Assembly (NCBI GenBank): GCA_910586065.1 | Contig: CAJUGI010000003.1 | Location: 1-10,377 of the forward strand | Direction of reading: 5' to 3' | From: an uncultured Christensenella sp. | GTDB taxonomy: Bacteria > Bacillota > Clostridia > Christensenellales > Borkfalkiaceae | DNA length: 10,377 nucleotides | Shown: positions 4,871-10,377 of the stretch, piece after piece | How the letters are laid out: the number at the start of each line of letters is the position of its first letter | How positions within the stretch are numbered: position 1 is the first letter of the stretch | Notes under the pieces: generated by a model | What the model was told of the DNA's origin: nothing | What the model saw: only the letters and a program-made list of their open reading frames with translations | Databases searched by the model: none | Translations under genes and position numbers: made by a program

Positions 4871-5776
4871 TTACAAAACGGACAAATACCTTTCGCCGCC
4901 GTCGGGGAATATCGTTACGATATTCTTGTTCTGAAATTCGGAACGCGACGCGAGCGCGGTTGCGGCGCACAGCGCGGCGCCTGAGGACACGCCGACGAAT
5001 AACCCCTCGGTTAACGCTATTTCCTTTTGCACACTGAAGGCGGACTCGTCGGAAACGGTTAAAACTCCGTCATATACGGCGGGGTTTAAAGTTTGCGGAA
5101 CAAAGCCCGCGCCTATGCCCTGTATTTTGTGGGCGCCGCTTGCGCCGCCCGTGAGGACGGGCGACGAGGCGGGCTCGACGGCGTAAACCCTGATTTGCGG
5201 GTTTTGCGACTTTAAAAACGCGCCCGCGCCCGTTAAAGTGCCGCCTGTGCCTACCCCTGCCACAAAAGCGTCGACGTTGCCGCACGTTTGCGCGTAAATT
5301 TCGGGGCCGGTGGTTTTGAAATGTGCGGACGGATTTGCGGAATTTGTGAATTGCCCCGCGGATATTGCGCGTTTATCTTCGTTTAAAAGAGCGTTTGCCA
5401 TATCTGCCGCGCCCTGCATGCCCAGTTTGCCGTTTGTTAAAATTACTTTTGCGCCGTAAACTTTTATAAGTTTTACGCGCTCGGAACTTGCGGTTTCGGG
5501 CATAGTTAAAATAACTTTATAGCCCTTTGCTCCGCCTATTGCGGCAAGAGCTATGCCGGTGTTGCCGGAGGTAGGCTCGATTATAGCGCCGCCTTCCTTC
5601 AATTTACCTTCGGCTTCGGCGGCTTTTATGAGAGCGGCGGCAACCCTGTCCTTTATGGAACCCGCGGGGTTGAACATTTCGAGCTTGGCGAAAATTTTTG
5701 CTTTGAGATTGCGCAGCCTGCAATAATTTTTAAGTTCGAAAAGAGGCGTACCCCCTATTAAACGCGTAATATTCAC
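4871..5776 (-). CDS. cysK: Cysteine synthase (O-acetylserine sulfhydrylase)
   Basis: 301 aa, a normal length for CysK/CysM. It makes L-cysteine and acetate from O-acetyl-L-serine and sulfide with PLP, in the cytoplasm. The PLP lysine is K42 in NPAGSIKDR. TSGNTG (69-74) binds the substrate carboxylate, MPETASSERVKLIKVYGA (92-109) is the family signature, GTGGT (176-180) cradles the PLP phosphate, and GVSSGA (262-267) contacts the ring. The ending PDGGERYLSVL corresponds to the usual DSGERYLST. The start is GTG, overlapping the TGA of the upstream cysteine desulfurase as GTGA (5773-5776), and there is no Shine-Dalgarno site, so translation is probably coupled. Pairing a cysteine producer with a cysteine user suggests sulfur supply. 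CysK and CysM cannot be separated with certainty by eye. Confidence 0.93.
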   Translation of the reverse strand: MNITRLIGGTPLFELKNYCRLRNLKAKIFAKLEMFNPAGSIKDRVAAALIKAAEAEGKLKEGGAIIEPTSGNTGIALAAIGGAKGYKVILTMPETASSERVKLIKVYGAKVILTNGKLGMQGAADMANALLNEDKRAISAGQFTNSANPSAHFKTTGPEIYAQTCGNVDAFVAGVGTGGTLTGAGAFLKSQNPQIRVYAVEPASSPVLTGGASGAHKIQGIGAGFVPQTLNPAVYDGVLTVSDESAFSVQKEIALTEGLFVGVSSGAALCAATALASRSEFQNKNIVTIFPDGGERYLSVL

Positions 5777-6888
5777 GGAGTAACGGAAATTTTGTTGATT
5801 GCGGAGACGAGCTGTTCACATTCATTTTGAGTGTTGAACGCCGACAGCGACATGCGGACAAGTCCGTCGCTTTTTAGAGCTTCGTGCATGAGCGGGGCGC
5901 AGTGCAGTCCGCCGCGGACACAGATTCCCATTTCGGAAAGTGTGTGAGCGGCAAGTTCGGACTGAAGATTTTTAAAACCGATTGCAATCACACCGAACGG
6001 ATTGGGGCGGGAATATAGCTTGATTCCGTTCATTCCGGAAAGTTTTTCACAGATATAAGCGGTCATTTTAAAAGTCTTTTCGGCGTCTTTTTCCAAATTT
6101 TCGGAAAGATAAAGCGCGCCTTCGGCGAGAGAAATTATTGCGGGATAGGAAAGCGTGCCGCTTTCAAGTCTGTCGGGATAGAAGTCCGGCATGGCAAGAT
6201 TGTGGCTTTCGCTGCCCGTGCCGCCGAAAGTTACGGGATTTGGATTAAAACGCTCGGAAAAAATCAGCGCGCCGCTGCCCTGAATTCCGAGCATTCCTTT
6301 GTGCCCCGCCACGGCAAGAGCGTCGATACCGTTTTTTTGCATATCTATTTTAATATGTCCGCATGCCTGTGCTCCGTCGCAAATTAAAAGACAACTTTCG
6401 GGTATGGAGCGGCTGACTTCGGCAATATCGGGGGCGGTACCCGTAACGTTGGACGCAAGGGTGATGATAACCGCCTTGGTCTTTTCGGTCACCATGCCGG
6501 TCAACGCGGGAACGTCGATTTCGTTTTTGTTGTTTAAAGGCGCGTACTTAACGGTTACTCCCCTGTACTTTAAAAATTCAAGCGGACGCAGAACGGAGTT
6601 GTGTTCCGCAACGGTTGTAACCACCTCGTCGCCGCTATTTATTGTGCCGAGAATTGCTATGTTCAACGCTTCGGTACAATTTTTTGTAAACACGACGCGC
6701 TCGTAACCGTAGCCGCCGAAAAATTCGGATAAAAGCTTGCGGCAGGCGTAAACGCGTTCTAAGCACGCAACCGATAGTTTGTGACCGCTTCTGCCCGGAT
6801 TGGCGCAACATTTAAGCGCAGACACGACTGCGGAAATAACGTTGTCGGGCTTGAAGCCGCCTGTTGCGGCGTTATCGAAATATAGCAT
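5773..6888 (-). CDS. Cysteine desulfurase, NifS/SufS-like family (TIGR01977 type)
   Basis: A 371-aa class V PLP aminotransferase-fold enzyme that takes sulfur from cysteine as an enzyme persulfide, giving alanine. It begins with the classic MLYFDNAATGG. NPGRSGH follows at about 30-36, a mark of the clostridial TIGR01977 branch. Catalytic features in this numbering are His96 in AEHNS, Asp171 in CDGAQ, the PLP lysine K197 in AGHKGMLG, and the persulfide cysteine C330 in RGGLHCAP. The start at 6888 is preferred over the in-frame ATG at 6906 because GGAG lies nine bases upstream of it and homologues begin at this point. The gene overlaps cysK by four bases and faces the Se/S carrier gene across 72 bp. 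No IscU/SufU scaffold is nearby, so persulfide transfer to the divergent carrier is the simplest inference. Confidence 0.92.
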   Translation of the reverse strand: MLYFDNAATGGFKPDNVISAVVSALKCCANPGRSGHKLSVACLERVYACRKLLSEFFGGYGYERVVFTKNCTEALNIAILGTINSGDEVVTTVAEHNSVLRPLEFLKYRGVTVKYAPLNNKNEIDVPALTGMVTEKTKAVIITLASNVTGTAPDIAEVSRSIPESCLLICDGAQACGHIKIDMQKNGIDALAVAGHKGMLGIQGSGALIFSERFNPNPVTFGGTGSESHNLAMPDFYPDRLESGTLSYPAIISLAEGALYLSENLEKDAEKTFKMTAYICEKLSGMNGIKLYSRPNPFGVIAIGFKNLQSELAAHTLSEMGICVRGGLHCAPLMHEALKSDGLVRMSLSAFNTQNECEQLVSAINKISVTP

Positions 6889-6897
6889 AAAAATTTG

Positions 6898-6901
6898 CTC
6901 C
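6898..6901 (-). promoter_or_regulatory. Shine-Dalgarno site fixing the cysteine desulfurase start
   Basis: GGAG on the minus strand, nine bases before the ATG at 6888. It lies inside what would be codons 2-3 of the longer 6906 reading. Confidence 0.65.
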
Positions 6902-6930
6902 GTCATATTATGGTAGTAGTTTATTAAGAC

Positions 6931-6944
6931 TAATATATTATACT
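6931..6944. promoter_or_regulatory. Candidate divergent promoter region between cysteine desulfurase and the Se/S carrier
   Basis: TATAAT on the minus strand (6937-6942) overlaps TATTAT (6936-6941) and TATACT (6939-6944) on the plus strand. No good -35 boxes are visible on either side. Overlapping back-to-back -10 elements would make the two transcripts compete. Confidence 0.35.
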
Positions 6945-6960
6945 AAGGTAGAGAAAATTT

Positions 6961-7218
6961 ATGACAGAGGTGCTTGCCGTTTTCCGCTCGCGTGCGCAGG
7001 CGATTGATTGCTGTTCGCGGCTGAGAATCAACGGAATTGCCGCAGCCGTCGTTCCCACACCCAAAGAGGCCAACGTCGGGTGCGGACTTTCGGTTAAAAT
7101 TCCGCAGAATATGCTTGCAAGGGCAAAAGCAATGATTGCGGGCGGAAAATATTCGGCATTTTACGGTTATTTTACTATGCAGGTGCTTTACGGCAAGGCA
7201 TATATCGTAAGGATGTGA
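6961..7218 (+). CDS. Putative Se/S carrier-like protein (former DUF3343)
   Basis: An 85-aa single-domain protein. LAVFRSRAQAIDCCSRLRIN (5-24) is the first strand and helix, GIAAAVVPTPKEANVGCGLS (25-44) the family core with the conserved Cys41 before Gly, and IPQNMLARAKAMIAGGKYSA (47-66) the second helix. The family (Pfam Se/S carrier-like, PF11823 as I recall) is commonly found next to cysteine desulfurases in Firmicutes and is proposed to carry persulfide or selenium on that cysteine. Cys17 and Cys18 are extra. The divergent cysteine desulfurase fits this role. The family's biochemistry is little studied, so the function is inference from context. Translation may use AAGG or GAG within the 16 bases upstream, both modest. 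Confidence 0.78.
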   Translation: MTEVLAVFRSRAQAIDCCSRLRINGIAAAVVPTPKEANVGCGLSVKIPQNMLARAKAMIAGGKYSAFYGYFTMQVLYGKAYIVRM

Positions 7219-7277
7219 AAGCGCGGTTTTGCCTGCGGCGTTAAATTAATATATACATCTTTCGGACATAAAAGAGG

Positions 7278-7310
7278 GCCGCCCGCGCTTTTTAAGCGCG
7301 GGCGGCTTTT
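7278..7310. terminator. Intrinsic terminator after the Se/S carrier gene
   Basis: A 12-bp very GC-rich stem (GCCGCCCGCGCT 7278-7289 with 7295-7306), loop TTTTA, then TTTT. On the minus strand it is followed by CTCTTTTATG, so it probably also ends the convergent XRE gene. Confidence 0.85.
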
Positions 7311-7337
7311 AAAAAATAATAAAGTTACATATGAATT

Positions 7338-7568
7338 TTAATTTTTTATTTTAGCTTGTTGAACTTGTATAATTTCTCTGCCCACAAGCTCGTCCAAAGT
7401 AATTCCGTAAAAATCCGCAAGCCTGATACAGTCGTCTATTAAGGGTAAGTGCCTGCCGCTTTCATAATAACTAAGTTTTGGTTGGGAAACTCCCGTTGCC
7501 ATAGCGACTTGTTTTTGCGTGTAACCGTTTACTTCCCTTTGATACTTTAACGCTTCTGAAATATTCAT
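7338..7568 (-). CDS. XRE-family transcriptional regulator, 76 aa
   Basis: Residues 5-62 are a Cro/C1-type helix-turn-helix (EALKYQREVNGYTQKQVAMA, TGVSQPKLSYYESGRHLPLI, CIRLADFYGITLDELVG), followed by a 13-residue polar tail. QPKLSYYESGRHLP carries the recognition-helix signature. The protein is likely a small dimeric repressor. Its start lies six bases after a TATAAT box with no Shine-Dalgarno site, so the message is predicted to be leaderless. Two copies of AATAAGTTTATATT in the upstream region, one in each divergent promoter, are candidate operators, pointing to autoregulation and control of the now broken DUF6809-like gene. Confidence 0.87.
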   Translation of the reverse strand: MNISEALKYQREVNGYTQKQVAMATGVSQPKLSYYESGRHLPLIDDCIRLADFYGITLDELVGREIIQVQQAKIKN

Positions 7569-7574
7569 AGTTAC

Positions 7575-7603
7575 ATTATATTAATAAGTTTATATTTTTG
7601 CCT
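7575..7603 (-). promoter_or_regulatory. Leaderless-type promoter of the 76-aa XRE gene
   Basis: TATAAT (7575-7580) lies exactly six bases before the ATG at 7568. The -35 position at 17-bp spacing reads AGGCAA (7598-7603), a poor match, so an activator or an AT-rich spacer may compensate. Confidence 0.55.
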
Positions 7604-7625
7604 GATATATAAATAAGTTTATATT
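7583..7625. repeat. Direct repeat AATAAGTTTATATT, two copies, candidate operators
   Basis: Identical 14-bp copies at 7583-7596 and 7612-7625, 29 bp apart. Each contains the near-palindrome ATAA-GT-TTAT. The left copy lies in the spacer of the minus-strand XRE promoter. The right copy lies in a possible plus-strand promoter (TTGCCT 7598-7603, TATTAT 7622-7627) for the DUF6809-like remnant. Confidence 0.6.
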
Positions 7626-7661
7626 ATTCTTATAAAGAAGTTAATAAAGTGTGAGGTGCTT

Positions 7662-7936
7662 ATGCAAAAATCAATGATATTGGAGCTTGCGGGAAGCGGA
7701 AGCTGTTATATGGATGATATTTCGGTTATGGATAACAGGGAATATAAAAAGTGTTTAAAATAAGTTCAGGAAACGCTTGAAAAGTTTTGCGAGGAATGAC
7801 CGCGCAGGAAAAGCACGACGCTTTGTGGAAGTTTGAATTGGCGCAAGGCGGAATGGAGGCAATTACTGCAGACGAATATTTTAAGCAAGGCTTTAAGCCT
7901 GGGTTAATTCTTGCCGCGCAGAACTTTTTGGAATAA
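7662..7936 (+). pseudogene. Broken DUF6809-like gene (one in-frame stop and one frameshift)
   Basis: A GAGG ribosome binding site (7653-7656) precedes ATG at 7662. The frame reads MQKSMILELAGSGSCYMDD and runs to a TAA at 7761-7763 after 33 codons. The same frame continues VQETLEKFCEE to a TGA at 7797-7799. A frame shifted by -1 opens at ATG 7796 and reads MTAQEKHDALWKFELAQGG, ending YFKQGFKPGLILAAQNFLE with a stop at 7934-7936. Joined, the pieces match the plan of DUF6809 family proteins (about 90 aa, N-terminal ILEEL, a middle helical repeat, and a C-terminal F-x-x-G-F-x-x-G-x-x-L). Function of that family is unknown. One stop plus one frameshift argues for decay rather than recoding. Family assignment is from memory. 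Confidence 0.6.
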
Positions 7937-7945
7937 ACGCCCGAC

Positions 7946-7974
7946 TTGATTTTTGCGCAGGAAAGTGATATAAT
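7946..7974 (+). promoter_or_regulatory. Leaderless-type promoter of endonuclease III
   Basis: TTGATT (7946-7951), a 17-base spacer and TATAAT (7969-7974), preceded by TG (extended -10). Six bases then lead to the ATG at 7981. The element TGATATAATG-N2-TGTATG is shared with the promoter of the 1106 gene. Confidence 0.7.
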
Positions 7975-7980
7975 GGTTGT

Positions 7981-8607
7981 ATGAATAACGTACAGAAGAT
8001 TTTGGAGGGGCTGGAAATTTTGTACCCCGACGCAAAGCCCGCGCTTTTATATAATACGCCTTACGAGCTGCTAGTGGCGGTTATACTTTCGGCGCAATGC
8101 ACTGACGAGCGGGTTAACAAAGTTACGGCGGTTTTATTTAAAGAGCATAATACGCCCGAAAAAATGCTTGAACTTACGCAGGAGGAGCTTGAAAAGTACA
8201 TATTTTCCTGCGGGTTTTACCACAACAAGGCGGCGCACATTCTGGCGGCCTCGCGCGATATATTAGAGAAATTCGGCGGCGGGGTGCCCTCCACTCTCGA
8301 CGGGCTGAAAACGCTTGCGGGCGTGGGACAAAAGACGGCGAACGTGGTTTTTTCGGTTGCGTTCGGCGGTGATGCGATTGCGGTGGATACGCACGTTTTC
8401 CGCGTTTCTAACCGCCTTGGTATTGCCGAGGGAAAGACTCCAGCTAAGGTTGAAGAAGGTTTGCGGGCGGTTATTCCGCAGGAATTGTGGTCTAAGGCGC
8501 ACCACTACCTTATTTGGCACGGGCGCAAAGTGTGCCATTCGCAACGCCCGGACTGCGGGAACTGCACTTTGAAAGATTTTTGTAAATACTACGTTTTAAA
8601 AAAGTAA
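7981..8607 (+). CDS. nth: Endonuclease III (DNA glycosylase/AP lyase)
   Basis: 208 aa, the normal length. It removes oxidised pyrimidines from DNA and cuts at the abasic site in base-excision repair. LLVAVILSAQCTDERVNKVT (30-49) is the family N-terminal core. The helix-hairpin-helix is LAGVGQKTANVV (112-123) with catalytic K118, and D136 in AVDTHVFRVSNR is the catalytic aspartate. The C-terminal 4Fe-4S ligands are C185, C192, C195 and C201, with the classic 6-2-5 spacing, so the cluster should be intact. It is a single gene ending in an intrinsic terminator. The ATG at 7981 has no Shine-Dalgarno site but sits six bases after TATAAT, so translation is probably from a leaderless message. Confidence 0.96.
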   Translation: MNNVQKILEGLEILYPDAKPALLYNTPYELLVAVILSAQCTDERVNKVTAVLFKEHNTPEKMLELTQEELEKYIFSCGFYHNKAAHILAASRDILEKFGGGVPSTLDGLKTLAGVGQKTANVVFSVAFGGDAIAVDTHVFRVSNRLGIAEGKTPAKVEEGLRAVIPQELWSKAHHYLIWHGRKVCHSQRPDCGNCTLKDFCKYYVLKK

Positions 8608-8656
8608 GGCGGACACTGTTTAACGGTTAATTTTTATCGATTATATAAAAAAGCAA

Positions 8657-8685
8657 TGCGCACGGAAATTCCGTGCGCACTTTTT
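8657..8685. terminator. Intrinsic terminator of nth, probably bidirectional
   Basis: A 10-bp stem (TGCGCACGGA 8657-8666 with 8670-8679) and loop AAT, followed by C-TTTTT. On the minus strand the stem is followed by TTGCTTTTTTATA, so it can also end the convergent tuf transcript. Confidence 0.85.
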
Positions 8686-8863
8686 GTTTCGAATTATTTT
8701 ATTGAAATACAACGCTTGATTTTCCACGGTCCGGAAACAAGCAAGACAATGCAAACAGGTATTTTATGAAGGAACGTACAGGACGTACGCGCCTGATAAA
8801 AACCGGTGTTTAACAAAGAATTGCAAAGTTTAAAAGCCGTGCCGTATTATATGCGTTTTGTAA
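8686..8863. other. Gene-free stretch between nth terminator and tuf
   Basis: No supported coding region or RNA gene was seen. It is the long 3' end of the tuf message if that message ends at the shared hairpin. It holds a small direct repeat, AGGAACGTAC followed by AGGACGTAC, which also forms a 5-bp hairpin (CGTAC-AGGAC-GTACG) near 8774-8790. Confidence 0.4.
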
Positions 8864-10075
8864 TTAAAGAACCTTTACGATAGTGCCGGAGCCTACGGTT
8901 CTGCCGCCTTCGCGGATAGCGAAACGGAGCTTTTCTTCTACTGCTACGGGTTTGATGAGCTCAACGGTGATTTCTACGTTGTCGCCGGGCATAACCATTT
9001 CTACGCCTGCGGGAAGCTCGATGGAACCGGTTACGTCAGTCGTTCTGATGAAGAACTGAGGACGGTAGTGGTTGAAGAAAGGAGTGTGACGGCCGCCTTC
9101 GTCCGCTTTAAGAACGTAAACCTGAGCGGTGAACTTGGTAGCGGTTTTAACAGTGCCGGGCTTTGCAAGAACCTGTCCTTTTTCGATGCCCTTTCTGTCG
9201 ATACCGCGGAGAAGCGCGCCTACGTTGAAGCCTGCGATAGCTTCGTCAACGCTCTTGTGGAACATTTCGAGACCGGTGATGGTCGTGCTGACGGGTTTTT
9301 CGATAAGTCCGACGATTTCAGCGGGGTCGCCTACGTGCGCGGTGCCTCTTTCTACTCTACCGGTTGCAACGGTGCCGCGGCCGGAGATGGTGAATACGTC
9401 TTCTACAGGAAGAAGGAAGGGTTTAGCCGTATCTCTTTCAGGAGTGGGGATAAAGCTGTCGATGGTGTCCATGAGGTCGAGAATGGGTTTGCATTCGGGA
9501 GCCGCAAGAACTTCTGCATCGGGGCAGCCGGAAGATGCTTTTTCAAGCGCCTTCAAAGCCGAACCTCTGATGATGGGGCTGTTTTTGAAACCCTGTGCTT
9601 CGAGAGTATCGGTGATTTCCATTTCAACGAGCTCCAAAAGTTCGGGGTCGTCCATCTGGTCGCACTTGTTAAGGAATACTACGATGTAGGGAACGCCTAC
9701 CTGACGGGAAAGCAGAATGTGCTCTCTGGTCTGGGGCATGGGACCGTCGGTTGCAGCAACTACGAGAATTGCGCCGTCCATCTGAGCGGCACCGGTAATC
9801 ATGTTCTTAACGTAGTCTGCGTGTCCCGGGCAGTCAACGTGTGCGTAGTGACGCTTATCGGTCTGATATTCTACGTGTGCGGTGTTAATTGTTATACCAC
9901 GAGCCTTCTCTTCGGGAGCCTTATCAATCTCGTCGTATTTCATTTTTGCAGCCTGACCTTTGCATGCCATAACCATTGTGATAGCTGCGGTCAGAGTGGT
10001 CTTGCCGTGGTCAACGTGGCCGATTGTGCCGATGTTAACGTGGGGCTTGCTGTTGTCGTACTTAGCCTTTGCCAT
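8864..10075 (-). CDS. tuf: Translation elongation factor EF-Tu
   Basis: A 403-aa GTPase that delivers aminoacyl-tRNA to the ribosomal A site. Domain 1 has the P-loop GHVDHGKT (19-26), switch I RGITINTAHVEY (59-70), DCPGH (81-85) with catalytic His85, NKCD (136-139) and SAL (172-174). Domains 2 and 3 follow from about residue 215 (VEDVFTISGRGTVATGRVER; HTPFFNHYRPQFFIRTTDVT; ending SGTIVKVL). The start is ATG 10075, with AGGAG seven bases upstream. An in-frame extension to 10153 has no ribosome binding site and crosses the leader. Between SALKALE and PILDLM there is an insert of about 10 residues with two cysteines relative to Bacillus. The gene has its own promoter. fusA, normally next door, may end at the right edge. 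Most of the antisense strand is open, but only as a shadow. Confidence 0.98.
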   Translation of the reverse strand: MAKAKYDNSKPHVNIGTIGHVDHGKTTLTAAITMVMACKGQAAKMKYDEIDKAPEEKARGITINTAHVEYQTDKRHYAHVDCPGHADYVKNMITGAAQMDGAILVVAATDGPMPQTREHILLSRQVGVPYIVVFLNKCDQMDDPELLELVEMEITDTLEAQGFKNSPIIRGSALKALEKASSGCPDAEVLAAPECKPILDLMDTIDSFIPTPERDTAKPFLLPVEDVFTISGRGTVATGRVERGTAHVGDPAEIVGLIEKPVSTTITGLEMFHKSVDEAIAGFNVGALLRGIDRKGIEKGQVLAKPGTVKTATKFTAQVYVLKADEGGRHTPFFNHYRPQFFIRTTDVTGSIELPAGVEMVMPGDNVEITVELIKPVAVEEKLRFAIREGGRTVGSGTIVKVL

Positions 10076-10082
10076 TTTTGTT

Positions 10083-10088
10083 TCTCCT
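10083..10088 (-). promoter_or_regulatory. Shine-Dalgarno site of tuf
   Basis: AGGAGA on the minus strand, seven bases before ATG 10075. It fixes this start against the longer in-frame ATG at 10153. Confidence 0.85.
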
Positions 10089-10185
10089 AAATTATATTTT
10101 TTTATAAAAATGATAACTTCCGCGCCGTGGGGCGCGTCGCAGCTATCTATCATTATTGCTGCTGTTAAACACTCTGTTTAGCGTT
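10089..10185 (-). promoter_or_regulatory. Structured 5' leader of the tuf mRNA
   Basis: About 100 bases between the predicted start near 10185 and the ribosome binding site. The first hairpin is TAAACA/TGTTTA (10166-10171 with 10175-10180). The second is a GC-rich 6-bp stem (10121-10126 with 10131-10136, 4-base loop) closed by an outer 7-bp stem AATGATA/TATCATT (10109-10115 with 10148-10154), followed on the minus strand by TTTAT. The shape suggests attenuation or stability control, which is inference. Confidence 0.45.
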
Positions 10186-10191
10186 GCCTTT

Positions 10192-10220
10192 ATTATAAAT
10201 GAAAAATATTAAAAAGACAA
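10192..10220 (-). promoter_or_regulatory. SigmaA promoter of tuf
   Basis: TTGTCT (10215-10220), a 17-base spacer and TATAAT (10192-10197) on the minus strand, in A/T-rich surroundings that could act as an UP element. Confidence 0.8.
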
Positions 10221-10252
10221 TTAAAAAAGAGTGATTTTTTTGAAAAATTTGT

Positions 10253-10264
10253 GCGCTTTTGCGC
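10253..10264 (-). terminator. Weak terminator-like hairpin upstream of tuf
   Basis: On the minus strand GCGC-AAAA-GCGC is followed by ACAAATTTTTC. The stem is only 4-5 bp, so it is at best a partial stop for transcripts entering from the right. Confidence 0.3.
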
Positions 10265-10284
10265 GGAACGCAACAAAACTATGC

Positions 10285-10300
10285 AATGCATATATGCATT
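10285..10300. repeat. Perfect 16-bp palindrome between the fusA-like end and tuf
   Basis: AATGCATATATGCATT is fully self-complementary and lies immediately after the stop codon of the EF-G-like fragment (TAG at 10301-10303). It could be a protein-binding site or a short mRNA 3'-end structure. There is no direct evidence of function. Confidence 0.5.
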
Positions 10301-10377
10301 CTAATTCTTCTTAGCTCTTTCGCCGATAACTTTTTCCGCTACCGACTTGAAAGGTTTTTATGGTTTGCCGCATACGC
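10301..10377 (-). pseudogene. Possible C-terminal end of elongation factor G, out of frame or fragmentary
   Basis: On the minus strand the last 19 codons before TAG (10301-10303) read KPFKSVAEKVIGERAKKN. This resembles the usual end of clostridial EF-G (PKSVAEKxIGERxKK type, from memory) and fits the common fusA-tuf order. However, the same frame meets TAA six codons into the window. Another frame reads AYAANHKNLSSR and stops at 10339-10341. A complete fusA would need a frameshift or small insertion just before its last 17 residues. The cause may be real decay, a shifted C-terminus or a base error near the edge. With 77 bases visible this is uncertain. Confidence 0.35.

Noticed and set aside
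6889..6906. Longer start of cysteine desulfurase
   Set aside because: The Shine-Dalgarno site would be inside the coding sequence, and the family begins with M-x-YFDNAAT.
7797..7799. In-frame TGA read as selenocysteine, suggested by the nearby Se/S carrier
   Set aside because: An earlier TAA also interrupts the frame, and the homologous tail is in another frame. No bacterial SECIS-like hairpin was seen right after the TGA.
9068..10090. Long open frame of about 340 codons on the plus strand, opposite tuf
   Set aside because: It is a shadow of the highly biased tuf codons on the other strand. It has no recognisable domain or ribosome binding site, and EF-Tu is certain.
10076..10153. N-terminal extension of EF-Tu to the ATG at 10153
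   Set aside because: It has no ribosome binding site, lies in the structured leader, and EF-Tu proteins begin with MAKAKY-type sequence right after the AGGAG site.

Overview
The window most resembles a chromosomal segment of an uncultured member of class Clostridia, perhaps a Christensenellales-like gut lineage. The evidence is SigmaA-type promoters, strong Shine-Dalgarno sites on many genes, a TIGR01977-type cysteine desulfurase next to a Se/S-carrier-like (former DUF3343) gene, a DUF6809-like remnant, a membrane protein with a uL15-like tail, and a clostridial-looking EF-Tu. The taxonomic call is inference. No mobile element, CRISPR array or tRNA gene was seen.

Layout. Positions 1-300 hold, on the minus strand, an rRNA-type promoter (TTGACA-N17-TAAGAT), a structured leader, and at the very edge what looks like the first bases of 23S rRNA. 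A bidirectional terminator separates this from a minus-strand TIM-barrel isomerase-like gene (387-1106) that has lost most expected metal ligands. Next comes a minus-strand unit: a membrane-anchored protein with an acidic linker and a uL15-like tail (1480-2721), followed by a 60-aa XRE repressor (1283-1465). Two divergent, unrecognised small genes follow (2864-3190 minus, 3252-3611 plus). A second divergent pair is a small membrane protein (3653-4390 minus) and an XRE regulator (4506-4814 plus), with a perfect inverted repeat inside a consensus promoter between them.

Positions 4871-7218 form a sulfur-handling cluster. A cysteine desulfurase overlaps a cysteine synthase by 4 bases on the minus strand, and a Se/S carrier-like protein is divergent. 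A short accessory stretch (7338-7936) has an XRE regulator and a broken DUF6809-like gene. It is followed by endonuclease III (7981-8607) and, on the minus strand, EF-Tu (8864-10075) with its own promoter and structured leader. The right edge carries a short reading-frame remnant that resembles the C-terminus of EF-G, which fits the usual fusA-tuf order.

The most notable cross-cutting signal is promoter architecture. Four genes (starts at 1106, 7568, 7981 and 4506) have a -10 element exactly six bases before the ATG and no Shine-Dalgarno site, which predicts leaderless mRNAs. Most of the other genes have good Shine-Dalgarno sites and ordinary leaders. The best candidate for something little described is either this mixed leaderless/leadered organisation or the membrane-anchored uL15-tail protein. 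I do not see a clear new multi-gene defence or metabolic system.
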